A stretch of DNA of 64,000 bases from Mycobacterium syngnathidarum (GCF_001942625.1 NZ_MLCL01000062.1:186001-250000), one strand, 5' to 3'; positions 1 to 8,782 are shown, numbered from the stretch's first letter. The notes: a model not told the origin generated them from the sequence alone. Translations and numbers: made by a program.

Positions 1-364
1 CGCCGCGGCGGGTTGGGGAATCACCAGCAATATCTCCCATCCTGGCGTCGCCCCGACCAACCTGCTGGCGGCGCGTCCGGAAGTGGGCCGGGCCAAGGAC
101 ACCGTCGGTGTACGTCTGATCCGCTGGTTCTCCGCGCGCGGCCTCCTCGTGGGCACCGTGGACAGCGCGAAACAGCCCGCACTGATGGCGGCAACCTCCG
201 CCCAGGCCAGGGACGGCGCGTTTTACGGGCCCCAATGGCCAGGGCACGTCGGCGGCCCTCCCGGTGAACAGAAACTCTGGAAGCCGCTGCGCGACAACGA
301 GGGCGCCGCGCGTCTGTGGACGGTTTCGGAGAAGCTCACCGGCGCTACTTTCGCGTCGGAGTAG
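1..364 (+). CDS. Short-chain dehydrogenase/reductase, C-terminal part (truncated by window edge)
   Basis: The reading frame is open from the first bases and ends in two consecutive TAG codons (362-367), so only the last ~120 residues are present. The motif SHPGVAPTNLL is the conserved Pro-Gly segment that follows the active-site Tyr/Lys in SDR enzymes, and the tail around KLWKPLRDNEGAARLW resembles the C-terminus of the retinol-dehydrogenase-like SDRs common in mycobacteria. The cofactor site and the catalytic YxxxK lie upstream of the window, so substrate cannot be judged. It is followed by a gene remnant rather than an obvious operon partner. Confidence 0.75.
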   Translation, partial: AAAGWGITSNISHPGVAPTNLLAARPEVGRAKDTVGVRLIRWFSARGLLVGTVDSAKQPALMAATSAQARDGAFYGPQWPGHVGGPPGEQKLWKPLRDNEGAARLWTVSEKLTGATFASE

Positions 365-388
365 TAGGCGCAGTCCAGCTGGCCATGA

Positions 389-517
389 TGCTCAACGCGC
401 GTCGGCGAGAAGGACCTGCACTGGATCACCGGAACCGACCGGAGATTCGACGGTTACAACTACTTCGGCGTCCACCCCGAGATTCCGATCGAGTGGTTCG
501 ACAAATACGTGAAGTGA
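389..517 (+). pseudogene. C-terminal remnant of an alpha/beta-hydrolase (dienelactone-hydrolase-like)
   Basis: In the same frame as the preceding SDR but after its stops, about 40 codons are open and end in TGA. They carry the segment WITGTDRRFDGYNYFGVHPE and end IEWFDKYVK, which resembles the C-terminal end of DLH-type alpha/beta hydrolases (WIEGT...RFDGYNYFGEHPE...WFD). There is no start codon with a ribosome site and no N-terminal or nucleophile region, so this is read as a decayed gene end. The family assignment is from memory of the C-terminal motif and needs a protein search. Confidence 0.45.
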
Positions 518-558
518 TCTTCCGGCCGCGCCGGAACCACTGCGGGTTCTTTCCAGCG

Positions 559-632
559 CACTGTGACGAGCATGTCGGCTTCTGTGATGATGTGCCCGCC
601 ACATCACGACAGGCTGCACGTTCGTCACAGTG
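559..632. repeat. Imperfect inverted repeat between two convergent gene ends
   Basis: Perfect 11-bp arms (CACTGTGACGA at 559-569 and its complement at 622-632) enclose a further partly complementary interior, giving a long imperfect stem-loop. It lies just beyond the 3' ends of the rightward hydrolase remnant and the leftward TetR gene, where a bidirectional terminator would be expected, but there is no T tract. A relic of a mobile palindrome is an alternative. Confidence 0.5.
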
Positions 633-649
633 TCCAGATGACCATCCGG

Positions 650-1306
650 CTAGGTCTGCGACATCCGGGCGCGAGCCACCTGCGCCGCCCCGCTACCGGT
701 GATCACCCAAAGGGTTGCAAGTTGCGCGATGAAATCGTCGAGGGACAGGTCGACGCCGCGGTTCACGTATTCCAAGATGGCGTCGGCTGTCCCGCCGACG
801 ATGAACGCGGGCGCCACCTTCGCCAGCGGATCGGTCTCCAACTCGACGCCGTGCACAGTGCGACCGTGATCGATGAGCACGTCGGTGAGCCGGTGCATGA
901 CGGTGGTGCGATGAGTATCGAGCTCTGGCGACGCCCCGACGCCGCCCAGCAGGACACGTGCGCGTCGGGGGTCGTCAACCAATGACCGGACTGCGGCCGC
1001 CACACTCGCCAACGCCTGGGCCTCCAACGGCTGGTCCACGGCGGCGTCCGCAGCCGCTACCGTCACGCTCCGCAAGCCTTCGGCGAGATCGTCGACGACC
1101 GCAGCTGCCAGTGCATCGAGATCGGTGAAGCTCTCGTAGAAGTAGCGCTTGTTGAGATTGGCGGCGGTGCAAAGCTTATCGACCGTCGCACCGCGCCACT
1201 CGTTGCGCGCCATCACCTCAAGCGCCGCATCGAGCAGCCGTTCGCGCCGCTGCCGCCGGCGGTCGTCCGCCGATTGACCGCCGTACGCGCGATTGGTCGT
1301 TGACAC
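650..1306 (-). CDS. TetR-family transcriptional regulator (CYP136 locus)
   Basis: A ~218-residue TetR-type repressor. The N-terminal helix-turn-helix reads RLLDAALEVMARNEWRGATV then DKLCTAANLNKRYFYESF, the classic TetR_N pattern; the C-terminal two thirds is a helical ligand domain with no assignable ligand. The frame is open further upstream to an ATG at 1387, but that would run through the operator repeats, so the tandem GTG codons at 1306/1309 are preferred. The gene diverges from the hypothetical-SDR-CYP136 operon. M. tuberculosis has a comparable TetR gene (Rv3058c) next to cyp136 (Rv3059) and an SDR (Rv3057c), which supports local control of that operon. Confidence 0.85.
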   Translation of the reverse strand: MSTTNRAYGGQSADDRRRQRRERLLDAALEVMARNEWRGATVDKLCTAANLNKRYFYESFTDLDALAAAVVDDLAEGLRSVTVAAADAAVDQPLEAQALASVAAAVRSLVDDPRRARVLLGGVGASPELDTHRTTVMHRLTDVLIDHGRTVHGVELETDPLAKVAPAFIVGGTADAILEYVNRGVDLSLDDFIAQLATLWVITGSGAAQVARARMSQT

Positions 1307-1319
1307 CACGCGTGCATTC

Positions 1320-1361
1320 TGGCACGGTTCTGTACCAGATATTAGGCACGATTCCGTACCA
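1320..1361. promoter_or_regulatory. Tandem operator repeats between TetR gene and CYP136 operon
   Basis: Two near-identical 20-bp direct repeats (1321-1340 and 1345-1364, 18 of 20 bases identical) start 24 bp apart. Each contains an inverted repeat: TGGCAC-N6-GTACCA in the first and GGCACG-N4-CGTACC in the second, each with one mismatch between arms. They fill the space between the divergent starts at 1306 and 1381. Binding of the adjacent TetR protein as two dimers would repress both directions; this is inference from position and symmetry. Confidence 0.7.
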
Positions 1362-1380
1362 GATTCGAGAGAGGTGCCCA

Positions 1381-2060
1381 TGGCCACCGCAGAAACTCAG
1401 GCGCAAGGCGCCAACGACACATCGGACCCGGCCAAGGTGTCGGTGTTGGACGACCTACTCGAGTTGTCACTGACCTCACCGGTGCTGGCGCGCCACCAGG
1501 GCTGGGAATACCTGCAGGACCTCGGCAAGGCCGGGCGCCGCGATCAACTCGCCGCACTCTTCGAACGCGGGCAGGCACCCGAAGGGCCACACGGCGCCCT
1601 GGAAGGGCTGATCGTCGGCAACCTGTTCGGCATCCCCGAGGCGTACCTGGCCAATCCGCTGCTGAAGATCGACCCGACCTGGCGCGGAAAGACATTCAAC
1701 ACAGACACGGGTTTCAACCGTCTTGCCCCGTTGGCCAAGTACGCGATGCGGGTCATCGCACCCCTGTATCGCGGACTCCGCCGGGCCGGATCCGAGATGG
1801 TGGGATTCGAATTCACCCACCGCATCGACACGGCGGCCATCCCGCCGTACATCAAAGTGCGTGCGCTGGACTACAGCCCGGCTGAGTTTCGAAACCCGAG
1901 CGTTCGCACGTTCCCGATCAAACGGACCCGCGACGAAGTCGTGGAGCTGCTGCCCGGCCTCTATCTCGGGCGTGCCCTGCTAAAAATGCACAGCGGGGAG
2001 GTTCGCCTCATCGCCTACTTCGCGCTGCGCACGTTCACCGACGAGAGCACCGGCCGATGA
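1381..2060 (+). CDS. Conserved hypothetical protein, first gene of the CYP136 operon
   Basis: A 226-residue protein that I do not recognise. The ATG at 1381 follows a purine-rich GAGAGAGG and lies just after the operator repeats; the frame is open upstream but into the operators. No membrane span, signal peptide or nucleotide-binding motif is evident. The centre is rich in Leu/Gly (EGLIVGNLFGIPEAYL) and the C-terminal half contains VRALDYSPAEFRNPSVRTF. The stop overlaps the next start (ATGA), so translation is coupled to the SDR and then the P450, suggesting a role in the same oxidation pathway. Confidence 0.7.
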
Positions 2061-2866
2061 TCGACCTCGCCGGAGCGGTCGCATGTGTCACCGGAGGCGC
2101 CCGCGGAATCGGCCGCGCCACTGCGGTGGCATTGATCGAGCGGGGCGCAACGGTGTGGATAGGCGACCTCGACGCCGACGAGGCCACCCGCACTGCGGAC
2201 GAGATCGGAGCCAACGCGACCTATCTCGACGTCACCGACGCAGAGAGTGTGTCAGCGTTTCACCGGGCGGCCTGCGCGGATGGTCCGGTCGCGATGCTGG
2301 TGAACAACGCCGGCATCCAACACATGGGCCCGTTCGTGGAACAGAAGCTCCTCGCATACCACCGTGAGATCGCGGTCAACCTGACCGGTGTCGTCAACGG
2401 CATGCACGAATTCCTTCCTGACATGCTCGAGTGCAATCACGGCCACATCGTGAACGTCGCCTCCATGGCCGCCAAGGTGACCACTCCCGGAATGTCGGTG
2501 TACTGCGCGACGAAGTACGCGGTGGCGGCGTTGTCGCGGGCTGTCCGTGCCGAAATCGCCCACACCGATGTCACCGTCACTACCGTCATGCCCACGGCAG
2601 TCCACACCGACCTGACGGCAGGAGTCACGCTCGACCTGCTTCCCACCCGCCAGCCCGAGCAGATCGGAAACGTCATCGCCGACAGCGCACGGAGCCCCGG
2701 ACGCGAAGTCACCGTCCCGAAATGGCTGTCGCCGTTCGGGTTACTGGAGGAGGCCACGCCCGAGCCGGTGATGCAGCTGTTCAAGCGACTCGCCACCCGG
2801 AACGAACCACCCGGCCATTTCGACGTAGACCGTCGCCGCGACTACCTGAATCGGATCAACCGATGA
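2057..2866 (+). CDS. Short-chain dehydrogenase/reductase (SDR)
   Basis: A 269-residue classical SDR that should oxidise an alcohol or reduce a ketone with NAD(P). The N-terminal glycine motif VTGGARGIGRA (residues ~11-21), the NNAG motif and the catalytic Ser and YCATK (about residue 157) are all present, in the usual order. An acidic WIGDLDADEA after beta-2 favours NAD over NADP. It overlaps its neighbours by 4 bp on both sides (ATGA), so it is translated with the P450. An SDR also sits beside cyp136 in M. tuberculosis, so the pair may act in sequence: hydroxylation, then oxidation of the alcohol. Confidence 0.9.
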   Translation: MIDLAGAVACVTGGARGIGRATAVALIERGATVWIGDLDADEATRTADEIGANATYLDVTDAESVSAFHRAACADGPVAMLVNNAGIQHMGPFVEQKLLAYHREIAVNLTGVVNGMHEFLPDMLECNHGHIVNVASMAAKVTTPGMSVYCATKYAVAALSRAVRAEIAHTDVTVTTVMPTAVHTDLTAGVTLDLLPTRQPEQIGNVIADSARSPGREVTVPKWLSPFGLLEEATPEPVMQLFKRLATRNEPPGHFDVDRRRDYLNRINR

Positions 2867-4317
2867 CGACCTCGGCCACCTGTCTCACCTCACCGGTGAA
2901 CAAACACCGACTCCAATCCTTGGGAGCCGCCGTCACCTCACGGTTTCCCAGCGGTGAGCATCCGCTCGCCCCGCCGCCGGCGGGATCGAACCTCAAGCCG
3001 GTGATGGGCAACTACGGCTTCCCGTTCCTCGGCCATGTGTTGAGCTCGCTGGCCGATCCCCTCACCTTCGCCCGAGAGCGCTACGAGCGCTTTGGGCCGG
3101 TCTCGTGGGCCGGCGGCGTCGGCTTCCGCGTCGTCGGCCTGATGGGCCCCGACGCCCTGGAAGCCGCGTGGGTCAACCGCGACAAGGTCTTCTCCAGCAC
3201 TCGCGGCTGGGCACCGGTCATCGGACCGTTCTTCCACCGCGGAATGATGTTGCTGGATTTCGACGAACACCGCGACCACCGGCGCATCATGCAGCAGGCC
3301 TTCACCCGTAGCGCGTTGGACGGTTACCTGGACCTCATGCGACCCAGTATCGATCGCACGCTGGGCAATTGGCCCTCGACACAGGGGTTTCCGTTCTACC
3401 CGTCGATCAAGCACCTGCTGCTCGAACAGGCCGCGGAGGTGTTCGTCGGCACCCATCTCGGTCCCGAATCCGATCAGCTGTCGGCAGATTTCCACGCCAC
3501 GGTGCGCGGCGGGCAGGCCCTGGTGCGGGCAGACATACCGGGCGGGGTGTGGGCCAGGGGCCTGCGGGCGCGCGAGCGGCTCGAACGGTATTTCGCCGAG
3601 CAGGTGCCCGACCGGCAACGCGGCGACGGCACCGATCTGTTCTCGATGTTGTGCCGCAGTGAGGACGAAGGCGGTGCTCGATTCACCCCGGCCGACATCG
3701 TCAACCACATGATCTTCCTGCTGATGGCCGCCCACGACACCACCGCGATCGCCCTGTCCATGCTCACCTACGAGTTGGGCCGAAACCGGCAGTGGCAGCA
3801 AGCCCTTCGCGACGAAGCGGTCAACCTGCCCAACGACACACCCACGGTTCTGGACCTGGACGCCTACCCGCTGCTCGACGCCGCGTTCAAAGAGATCCTG
3901 CGCATGTATGCGCCCGCGGGTGCGCTCTTCCGCCAGACCGTCCGCGATACCGAGATCCTCGGGCACTTCGTCCCGCGCAAAACCCAGGTGGCCATCAATG
4001 TCTATGCCTCCATGCGGCTTTCGGACTGGTGGCCCGACCCCGACACATTCAACCCGGAACGCTTCGTCAACAATGGAGCATCCCGTGCCGCGGTGAGCCG
4101 CTACGTGTTCGCGCCGTTCGGCGGCGGTGCACACAAATGCATCGGACAGCAGTTCGCGGACATGACGGTCAAGACCACCATGCACCAGATGCTTCGGCGG
4201 TTCGAATGGAGCGTGCCCGAGGACTACCAGCCGCAGCTGACATGGGGCACCGGACCGATGCCGGCCGACGACCTGCCGATCACGCTGCGGTCGCGTGGGT
4301 TGACGCAACATCGATGA
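2863..4317 (+). CDS. Cytochrome P450, CYP136 family
   Basis: A 484-residue haem monooxygenase. The ATG at 2863 overlaps the SDR stop; the frame runs further upstream but only in the shadow of the SDR. The oxygen-activation helix has AAHDTT (about residue 290), the K-helix has KEILR, and the haem loop FAPFGGGAHKCIG puts the proximal cysteine at about residue 426. The N-terminal region PPPAGSNLKPVMGNYGFPFL and the segment APVIGPFFHRGMMLLDF closely match my memory of M. tuberculosis CYP136 (Rv3059). The natural substrate of CYP136 is not established. Electron-transfer partners are not encoded next to it. Confidence 0.88.
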   Translation: MTTSATCLTSPVNKHRLQSLGAAVTSRFPSGEHPLAPPPAGSNLKPVMGNYGFPFLGHVLSSLADPLTFARERYERFGPVSWAGGVGFRVVGLMGPDALEAAWVNRDKVFSSTRGWAPVIGPFFHRGMMLLDFDEHRDHRRIMQQAFTRSALDGYLDLMRPSIDRTLGNWPSTQGFPFYPSIKHLLLEQAAEVFVGTHLGPESDQLSADFHATVRGGQALVRADIPGGVWARGLRARERLERYFAEQVPDRQRGDGTDLFSMLCRSEDEGGARFTPADIVNHMIFLLMAAHDTTAIALSMLTYELGRNRQWQQALRDEAVNLPNDTPTVLDLDAYPLLDAAFKEILRMYAPAGALFRQTVRDTEILGHFVPRKTQVAINVYASMRLSDWWPDPDTFNPERFVNNGASRAAVSRYVFAPFGGGAHKCIGQQFADMTVKTTMHQMLRRFEWSVPEDYQPQLTWGTGPMPADDLPITLRSRGLTQHR

Positions 4318-4387
4318 CGAGGCCTGCCCCTCAAATCTGCGGCATCGCCTCACCGACGGGCTGGGGAGTAAGGCCGACCTCGCCCTT

Positions 4388-5068
4388 TCAGGAGACCGGG
4401 AACTGCTGACCACCCTGCTTGACTCGATCAACATCGTCTGACGCCAGTCCGTGGATCGACAGTGACGTCAGCCTCGGATAGAGGATTGCCGGGCCCAGCC
4501 AACGACTGATGAAACTGCGCAGCGCGAGCCCGGTGCGCGGTGCCGGTCCAGGATCGGTCAGCATGGACTGCACGGTGCGCAACGTCATCTCGGCGAGTTC
4601 GCGCAGTGCGGTGTCGTCGAAGCCGTGCAGCTTCCAATCGACATCGAGGCGATGAAAAACGGACAAGCAGAAAGCGATTGCCGTATCCGAGGTCAGCGAG
4701 GTGAGAGCCTCGCCGTTGTCTTGCCGCGTCAGCAAGGTTTCCAGTTGCGGATCACCGGCGAGGTTCTCGGCGCCGAATGAAACGCTTTCAACCACTGCGA
4801 CGATCGGATCGTTGAGGCCGCTGACATGGTCGGCAACCTGGTCGATGAATCCGTTGACGGCACGCATCGCGCTGGCGATGAGCAGCGCGTCGGCGTTGGG
4901 AAAATATCGGTAGACGGTCTGACGGGTGACCCCGAGCCTGCGGGCGACCTCGGCGAGCCGTATCGCCGGTCCGTGTTCGGCGATCTCCTCGTCCACCGCA
5001 GTCAGGATGCGCGATATGGCTTCTTCGTCCGACGCGGGCGTCGAACCCGCCCAGCCACGACTACGCAT
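4388..5068 (-). CDS. TetR-family transcriptional regulator
   Basis: A 226-residue TetR protein. The DNA-binding region is clear: LAEVARRLGVTRQTVYRYFP (about residues 38-57). The rest is a helical ligand domain with no known specificity. It begins inside the last codons of the upstream P450 gene (8-bp overlap at 5061-5068), so regulator and enzyme form one operon and the regulator probably controls that operon. It converges on the CYP136 gene with a 70-bp gap. Confidence 0.87.
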   Translation of the reverse strand: MRSRGWAGSTPASDEEAISRILTAVDEEIAEHGPAIRLAEVARRLGVTRQTVYRYFPNADALLIASAMRAVNGFIDQVADHVSGLNDPIVAVVESVSFGAENLAGDPQLETLLTRQDNGEALTSLTSDTAIAFCLSVFHRLDVDWKLHGFDDTALRELAEMTLRTVQSMLTDPGPAPRTGLALRSFISRWLGPAILYPRLTSLSIHGLASDDVDRVKQGGQQFPVS

Positions 5069-6314
5069 CCGCCGTCACCAGCCTTTCGCTGCTGAACTCG
5101 ATGGGAAGCGTTGTCGGACCGGTCATTCCCAGCAGGGATTTCCACGGCGCCGGACCGGCGCGATGCGGGGCGGGGAGGCGGCGGGTGAGGACCGTGAGTG
5201 CCTCCGCCAGTTCCCGGCGTGCAAGGTTGGCCCCCAGGCAGTAATGCGCGCCACCGCCGAACGTCAGAATTGCGGGAGCGTCCGTGCGCGCAACGTCGAA
5301 GCGATCAGCATCGGCATAGATGGCTGGATCTCGATTGGCCGCAAAGGTGTTCGCGAGCACGAAGGTTCCGGCGGGGAACAGATGGCCACCGAACTCGACA
5401 TCTTCGACGGCAGCTCGCGGCACGATGCAGGCCGCGGGTGAGTGACGCATGCTCTCCTCGACCGCCTGCATCGCAAGCTCAGGATGGTCACGCAGCTTTG
5501 CCCATTGATCCGGATGCTCGCAGAGCACCTGAACCGATGCCGCCAGCTGGTTTCGCGTGGTATCCGTTCCCGCCATCAAGAAGCCGGCCACCAGCATGCG
5601 GAGTTCGTCGAGATTCAGCCGGTCACCATCGCTTTCAGCGCGGATGAGCTCCGACAGCAGGTCGTCGGTGAGGTTGTCGCGGCGGGCGGCGACCATGCCG
5701 TCGACGTAGGCGTCGAGTTCACCCCAGGCGCGCATGATCGCGGACTCGTCGAAGTTGACATCGGGCTGAAAGTTGAGGGCTTTGAAGACCTCCTCCGTCC
5801 AATCCGCGAACAACGGCCAATCCTCGCGAGGTGCGCCGAGCAGCGCGCACATGATCGGGGTGGGATAGGGGCGGGCGATGTCGGTCACGACGTCGCACCG
5901 TCCCGCGTCGATCACCTGGTCAATCAGGTCGTTGATCACCTCGTGGATGGTGTCCTGGAGTCGTGACGTCGCGCGGGGAGTGAACGCCTTGGAGACCAGC
6001 TTGCGCAACCGAACATGGGGTGCACCGTCCAGGCCCAGCAGACTGCTCATCATCTTGTCGAACAGCGGGCCCGATGTGATGCCCTGCGCCGCCACGGTGA
6101 TGCCGGGCGGCAAGCGGAATCGGTTGTCGCGCAGGATGTCGCGAGCCAGCTCGTAGGACAGGATTTCGGGGCCGAGGGGCCCGATGGCGATAGGTGCTCG
6201 CGCTTGCGCCCGTCGGACATCGTCGAGGATGTCGTGCGGCGTGGCAGTCAGGCTGTACGTGAACGTGGGGAGCCCGGCTTCGAAGACGTTGGGAGCGGCG
6301 CTGTTCAGGTTCAT
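5061..6314 (-). CDS. Cytochrome P450 (soluble bacterial class)
   Basis: A 417-residue P450. The start at 6314 (MNLNSAAPNVFE) is preceded by GGAGAAGGACGG; a longer frame upstream lacks a ribosome site. Hallmarks are the I-helix MAGTDTTRNQLA, the K-helix EESMRHSP and the haem loop LTFGGGAHYCLGANLARRE with the thiolate cysteine. The early segment LDGAPHVRLRKLVSKAFTPR is typical of class I bacterial P450s. I cannot assign a CYP family or substrate. It is followed, with overlap, by its own TetR gene. Confidence 0.9.
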   Translation of the reverse strand: MNLNSAAPNVFEAGLPTFTYSLTATPHDILDDVRRAQARAPIAIGPLGPEILSYELARDILRDNRFRLPPGITVAAQGITSGPLFDKMMSSLLGLDGAPHVRLRKLVSKAFTPRATSRLQDTIHEVINDLIDQVIDAGRCDVVTDIARPYPTPIMCALLGAPREDWPLFADWTEEVFKALNFQPDVNFDESAIMRAWGELDAYVDGMVAARRDNLTDDLLSELIRAESDGDRLNLDELRMLVAGFLMAGTDTTRNQLAASVQVLCEHPDQWAKLRDHPELAMQAVEESMRHSPAACIVPRAAVEDVEFGGHLFPAGTFVLANTFAANRDPAIYADADRFDVARTDAPAILTFGGGAHYCLGANLARRELAEALTVLTRRLPAPHRAGPAPWKSLLGMTGPTTLPIEFSSERLVTADA

Positions 6315-6454
6315 CGTTACCCGTCCTTCTCCTCGGCCGACCGGAGGTCCCATCCGACATAATTTCTCGAAGCGTATGACCACTGACGTTCCATCGTCAA
6401 GATATGAGCGATGCAGTCCAGTTGAACGCACGAGACGCCCCGCCCAGGTCATAC

Positions 6455-6473
6455 AGACAAAGAAAATATGTCT
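6455..6473. promoter_or_regulatory. Short inverted repeat upstream of the P450/TetR operon
   Basis: AGACA-N9-TGTCT in a locally AT-rich stretch about 140 bp upstream of the P450 start. It is a possible TetR operator, but the arms are short and no promoter elements could be fixed around it. Confidence 0.25.
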
Positions 6474-6540
6474 AAACCCGCGCTCGCAGCCCACTCAGCG
6501 AAAGCGAACAGTTGGGACCAGGCATGGAGGCCAGATAGCA

Positions 6541-6572
6541 AAAAGGCAGATCAGTTGCCTGATCTGCCTTTT
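6541..6572 (-). terminator. Intrinsic terminator after tRNA-Ala
   Basis: A perfect 13-bp inverted repeat (6541-6553 and 6560-6572, loop of 6) ends in a run of T on the leftward strand (and by symmetry on the other), 6 bp beyond the 3' end of the tRNA gene. This is a canonical factor-independent terminator and could act in both directions. Confidence 0.85.
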
Positions 6573-6577
6573 GAGAG

Positions 6578-6650
6578 TGGAGCTAAGGGGAATCGAACCC
6601 CTGACCTTCTCGATGCGAACGAGACGCGCTACCAACTGCGCTATAGCCCC
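6578..6650 (-). tRNA. tRNA-Ala, anticodon CGC
   Basis: The 73-base reverse complement folds as a complete cloverleaf: acceptor GGGGCTA pairs with TAGCTCC including the G3:U70 pair that is the alanine identity element, the anticodon stem TCTCG/CGAGA encloses loop TTCGCAT (anticodon CGC, reading GCG), the T arm carries TTCGATT, and the discriminator base is A. CCA is not encoded. It precedes a strong terminator. Confidence 0.96.
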
Positions 6651-6705
6651 TGATACCGGAACGAAAGGCTACCAGCCGCCGGCCCAGAACCGGAAACCGG
6701 CCGCT

Positions 6706-7890
6706 CTACTGGCCCGAAGCACGCGGTAGGTCGTATTCGCGCGACACCGATGAGTAGGACGAGTACGCCAGGTGCTCGAAGATCGGATCCTCGTCGTCGA
6801 TGTCGAGAACCACCGCGCCAGGCCTGCGTAGCCGGGCCGGCACGACGTCGAGCTTGTGATCGTCGGTGTTCTCCACGCCCAGCCGGGACCGGGCCATCCG
6901 TTGCGCACGACGACGCCGCAACTGCTCCTCGATCCGCGTCTGGCGGCGCAGGTAGGCCAGGTACAGCACGGTGACCGTGGCGGCACCGCCACACACCCAC
7001 CAGGCCGACGGCGTGACCAGGAAGGCCGCACCCGCCGAGAACAGCAGCGTGACGGCCAGCACCGCGAGCACGCGCTTGCGGAACCGGAACTTGCGGGCAC
7101 TGATCTCCGCGGCCTTCTTGGATTCGAACCGACGCTGCCGGGTCGCGCTCAACGACGCGACGGGCGCCTCGGCCCGTTCTTCCTCAACCGGCTCGTCTTC
7201 GGCCTCGGGCTCCAGGCCCGACGAGTCATCGATGTATTCGTACTCGTCGGCGATCTCTTCGGCATCGTTTGCCGCGACATCCGCGGAGTCCGCGGCATCA
7301 TCCTCGGCCTCGTCGAGATGCAGTGAGATGCGCTCGGTTTGGGCCTCCGCTTCGGCAGAGTCGACGTCGGCGAGGGGCTGCTCCACCTCGACCGGCTCGG
7401 GTGCAGGCTCAGGCTCCGCTTCGGCCTCGGCCTCAGCTTCGGTCTCGAACTCCAATTCGAGTTCGGGCTCGCCGACTTCCTCAGGTTCGGCCGCCTCCGC
7501 CATGGCGCCGACGGGCAGTGCGCCGGAATCCTCGTCGACGATGTCGACGTCGAGGTAGTCGGGTTCGGGGGTCTCGACACTGGCCGCGGCCACCACGACG
7601 GTGCGCTGCACCCGCACTTCGGCGGGCGCCTCGTCGTCCCGGAGGTCCTCATCGAGATCCTCGTCGAGGTGGTCGACACTGGGCTGCCAGTGCGGATCGC
7701 TGTGGTGCCCCGCGGCAGGGCCGCGTCGTAAGCGTTGCGCGTTGCGGCCGCTGTTGAGCACTCGAGTCGCCAGGGCAACGTCACTGGTACGACGGACCGA
7801 GTCGCGCTTGCTGATCAACATCGGAACCAAAACGAAGAGCCAGAGGACGACGAGGGAAATCCACAGCAGTGACTGGGGGATGCTTGGCAT
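6706..7890 (-). CDS. glpR: GlpR-like membrane protein (receptor of gephyrin-like Glp)
   Basis: A 394-residue membrane protein in the position of M. tuberculosis Rv0996. The start at 7890 follows GGAAAGGAG. It has one N-terminal span (LLWISLVVLWLFVLVPMLI), then about 200 very acidic residues rich in Glu, Pro and Ala, then two adjacent spans (~310-360) and a basic segment before the tail. This matches the Corynebacterium GlpR and Streptomyces SepX type of divisome protein. It is the last gene of a leftward cluster with RimJ-like, Glp and GalU genes; GlpR is known in Corynebacterium to bind the MoeA-like Glp, encoded here two genes upstream. The name rests on context and topology. Confidence 0.7.
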   Translation of the reverse strand: MPSIPQSLLWISLVVLWLFVLVPMLISKRDSVRRTSDVALATRVLNSGRNAQRLRRGPAAGHHSDPHWQPSVDHLDEDLDEDLRDDEAPAEVRVQRTVVVAAASVETPEPDYLDVDIVDEDSGALPVGAMAEAAEPEEVGEPELELEFETEAEAEAEAEPEPAPEPVEVEQPLADVDSAEAEAQTERISLHLDEAEDDAADSADVAANDAEEIADEYEYIDDSSGLEPEAEDEPVEEERAEAPVASLSATRQRRFESKKAAEISARKFRFRKRVLAVLAVTLLFSAGAAFLVTPSAWWVCGGAATVTVLYLAYLRRQTRIEEQLRRRRAQRMARSRLGVENTDDHKLDVVPARLRRPGAVVLDIDDEDPIFEHLAYSSYSSVSREYDLPRASGQ

Positions 7891-8128
7891 GACGCCTGCT
7901 CCTTTCCCCTTCAGGCTAGGTCTGTGACCAGCGCATCCATGAGTGGCGCGCCGACACAATTACACACCTGTAATTCGATCGATACAAGCACCAACAGTCA
8001 CATAAGTCACATTGGTAACAGCCGACGAGGGGTACTTCGCTGAGATTGCTTCCAGGGCTGCGGATCCGGCGAAATCGCAGCCGCGAGCGCGGTCGCGGCA
8101 CGGCGCGCCGCACACACGGTCAGCCGAA

Positions 8129-8782
8129 TCAGCACCAACTGGCCCGGCCGGCCGACACCAGCGCTTGGGCCGCCGAATGACTGAGCTCTTCCGACGTGAC
8201 AGCCACCAGTAGATGGTCTCGCCAGGCCCCATCCACCTCGAGGTAACGGCGCAACAGCCCCTCCTCGCGGAATCCCACCCGCGCCAACACCGCCCGGCTC
8301 GCCGCGTTCTCGGGACGCACCGTGGCTTCCACCCGATGCAGCTGCACCCCGTTGAAACAGTGGTCGAGCCCCAGGGCCAGCGCCCCGGTCGCCACCCCGC
8401 CGCCGGTCTTGCCGCTGGCCACCCAGTAGCCGATCCAGGCCGAGCGCAGCGCGCCGTGCGTGACGTTGCCGATCGTCAGCTGGCCGGCGAACTGCCCGTC
8501 GAGTTCGATCACATAGGGCAGCATCCGACCGCGGCGCGCCTCGCTGCGCAGCCCCGAGCAGATCGCCGGCCACGACGAAACAGCATGGCGGACATGCCAA
8601 TCCACGCCGCTCACCGGCTCCCACGGCTCCAGGTGAGCCTGGTCGGCCAGTCGTGTGCGGCTCCACACCGCGGCATCGCGCAGCCGCACCGGACGTAGCC
8701 GCACCACCCCGGCCGGTACCCGCAACGGCCCGACCGGGCCGGGCCAACCCGGGTGAAAAGCGCCGGAGCGAAACAGGCTCAT
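8129..8782 (-). CDS. rimJ: GNAT N-acetyltransferase, RimJ/RimL-like
   Basis: A 217-residue GCN5-related acetyltransferase. The region VIELDGQFAGQLTIGNV, then WIGYWVASGKTGGGVATGAL (acetyl-CoA pyrophosphate loop) and VEATVRPENAASRAVLARVG (about residues 155-174) are the RimJ-type motifs. It would acetylate a protein N-terminal or related amine, but the substrate is unproven; ribosomal protein S5 is the RimJ target in E. coli. It lies between the Glp and GlpR genes as Rv0995 does in M. tuberculosis, with a 238-bp gap to GlpR in which I see no gene. Confidence 0.85.
   Translation of the reverse strand: MSLFRSGAFHPGWPGPVGPLRVPAGVVRLRPVRLRDAAVWSRTRLADQAHLEPWEPVSGVDWHVRHAVSSWPAICSGLRSEARRGRMLPYVIELDGQFAGQLTIGNVTHGALRSAWIGYWVASGKTGGGVATGALALGLDHCFNGVQLHRVEATVRPENAASRAVLARVGFREEGLLRRYLEVDGAWRDHLLVAVTSEELSHSAAQALVSAGRASWC

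Noticed and set aside
2431..2862. N-terminal extension of the CYP136 frame
   Set aside because: These codons run in the wrong frame of the SDR gene; the ATGA junction at 2863 and the family N-terminus fix the P450 start.
2938..4434. Long leftward open frame (498 codons) opposite the CYP136 gene
   Set aside because: Antisense shadow of a GC-rich gene; the predicted product has no motif, and the rightward P450 is certain.
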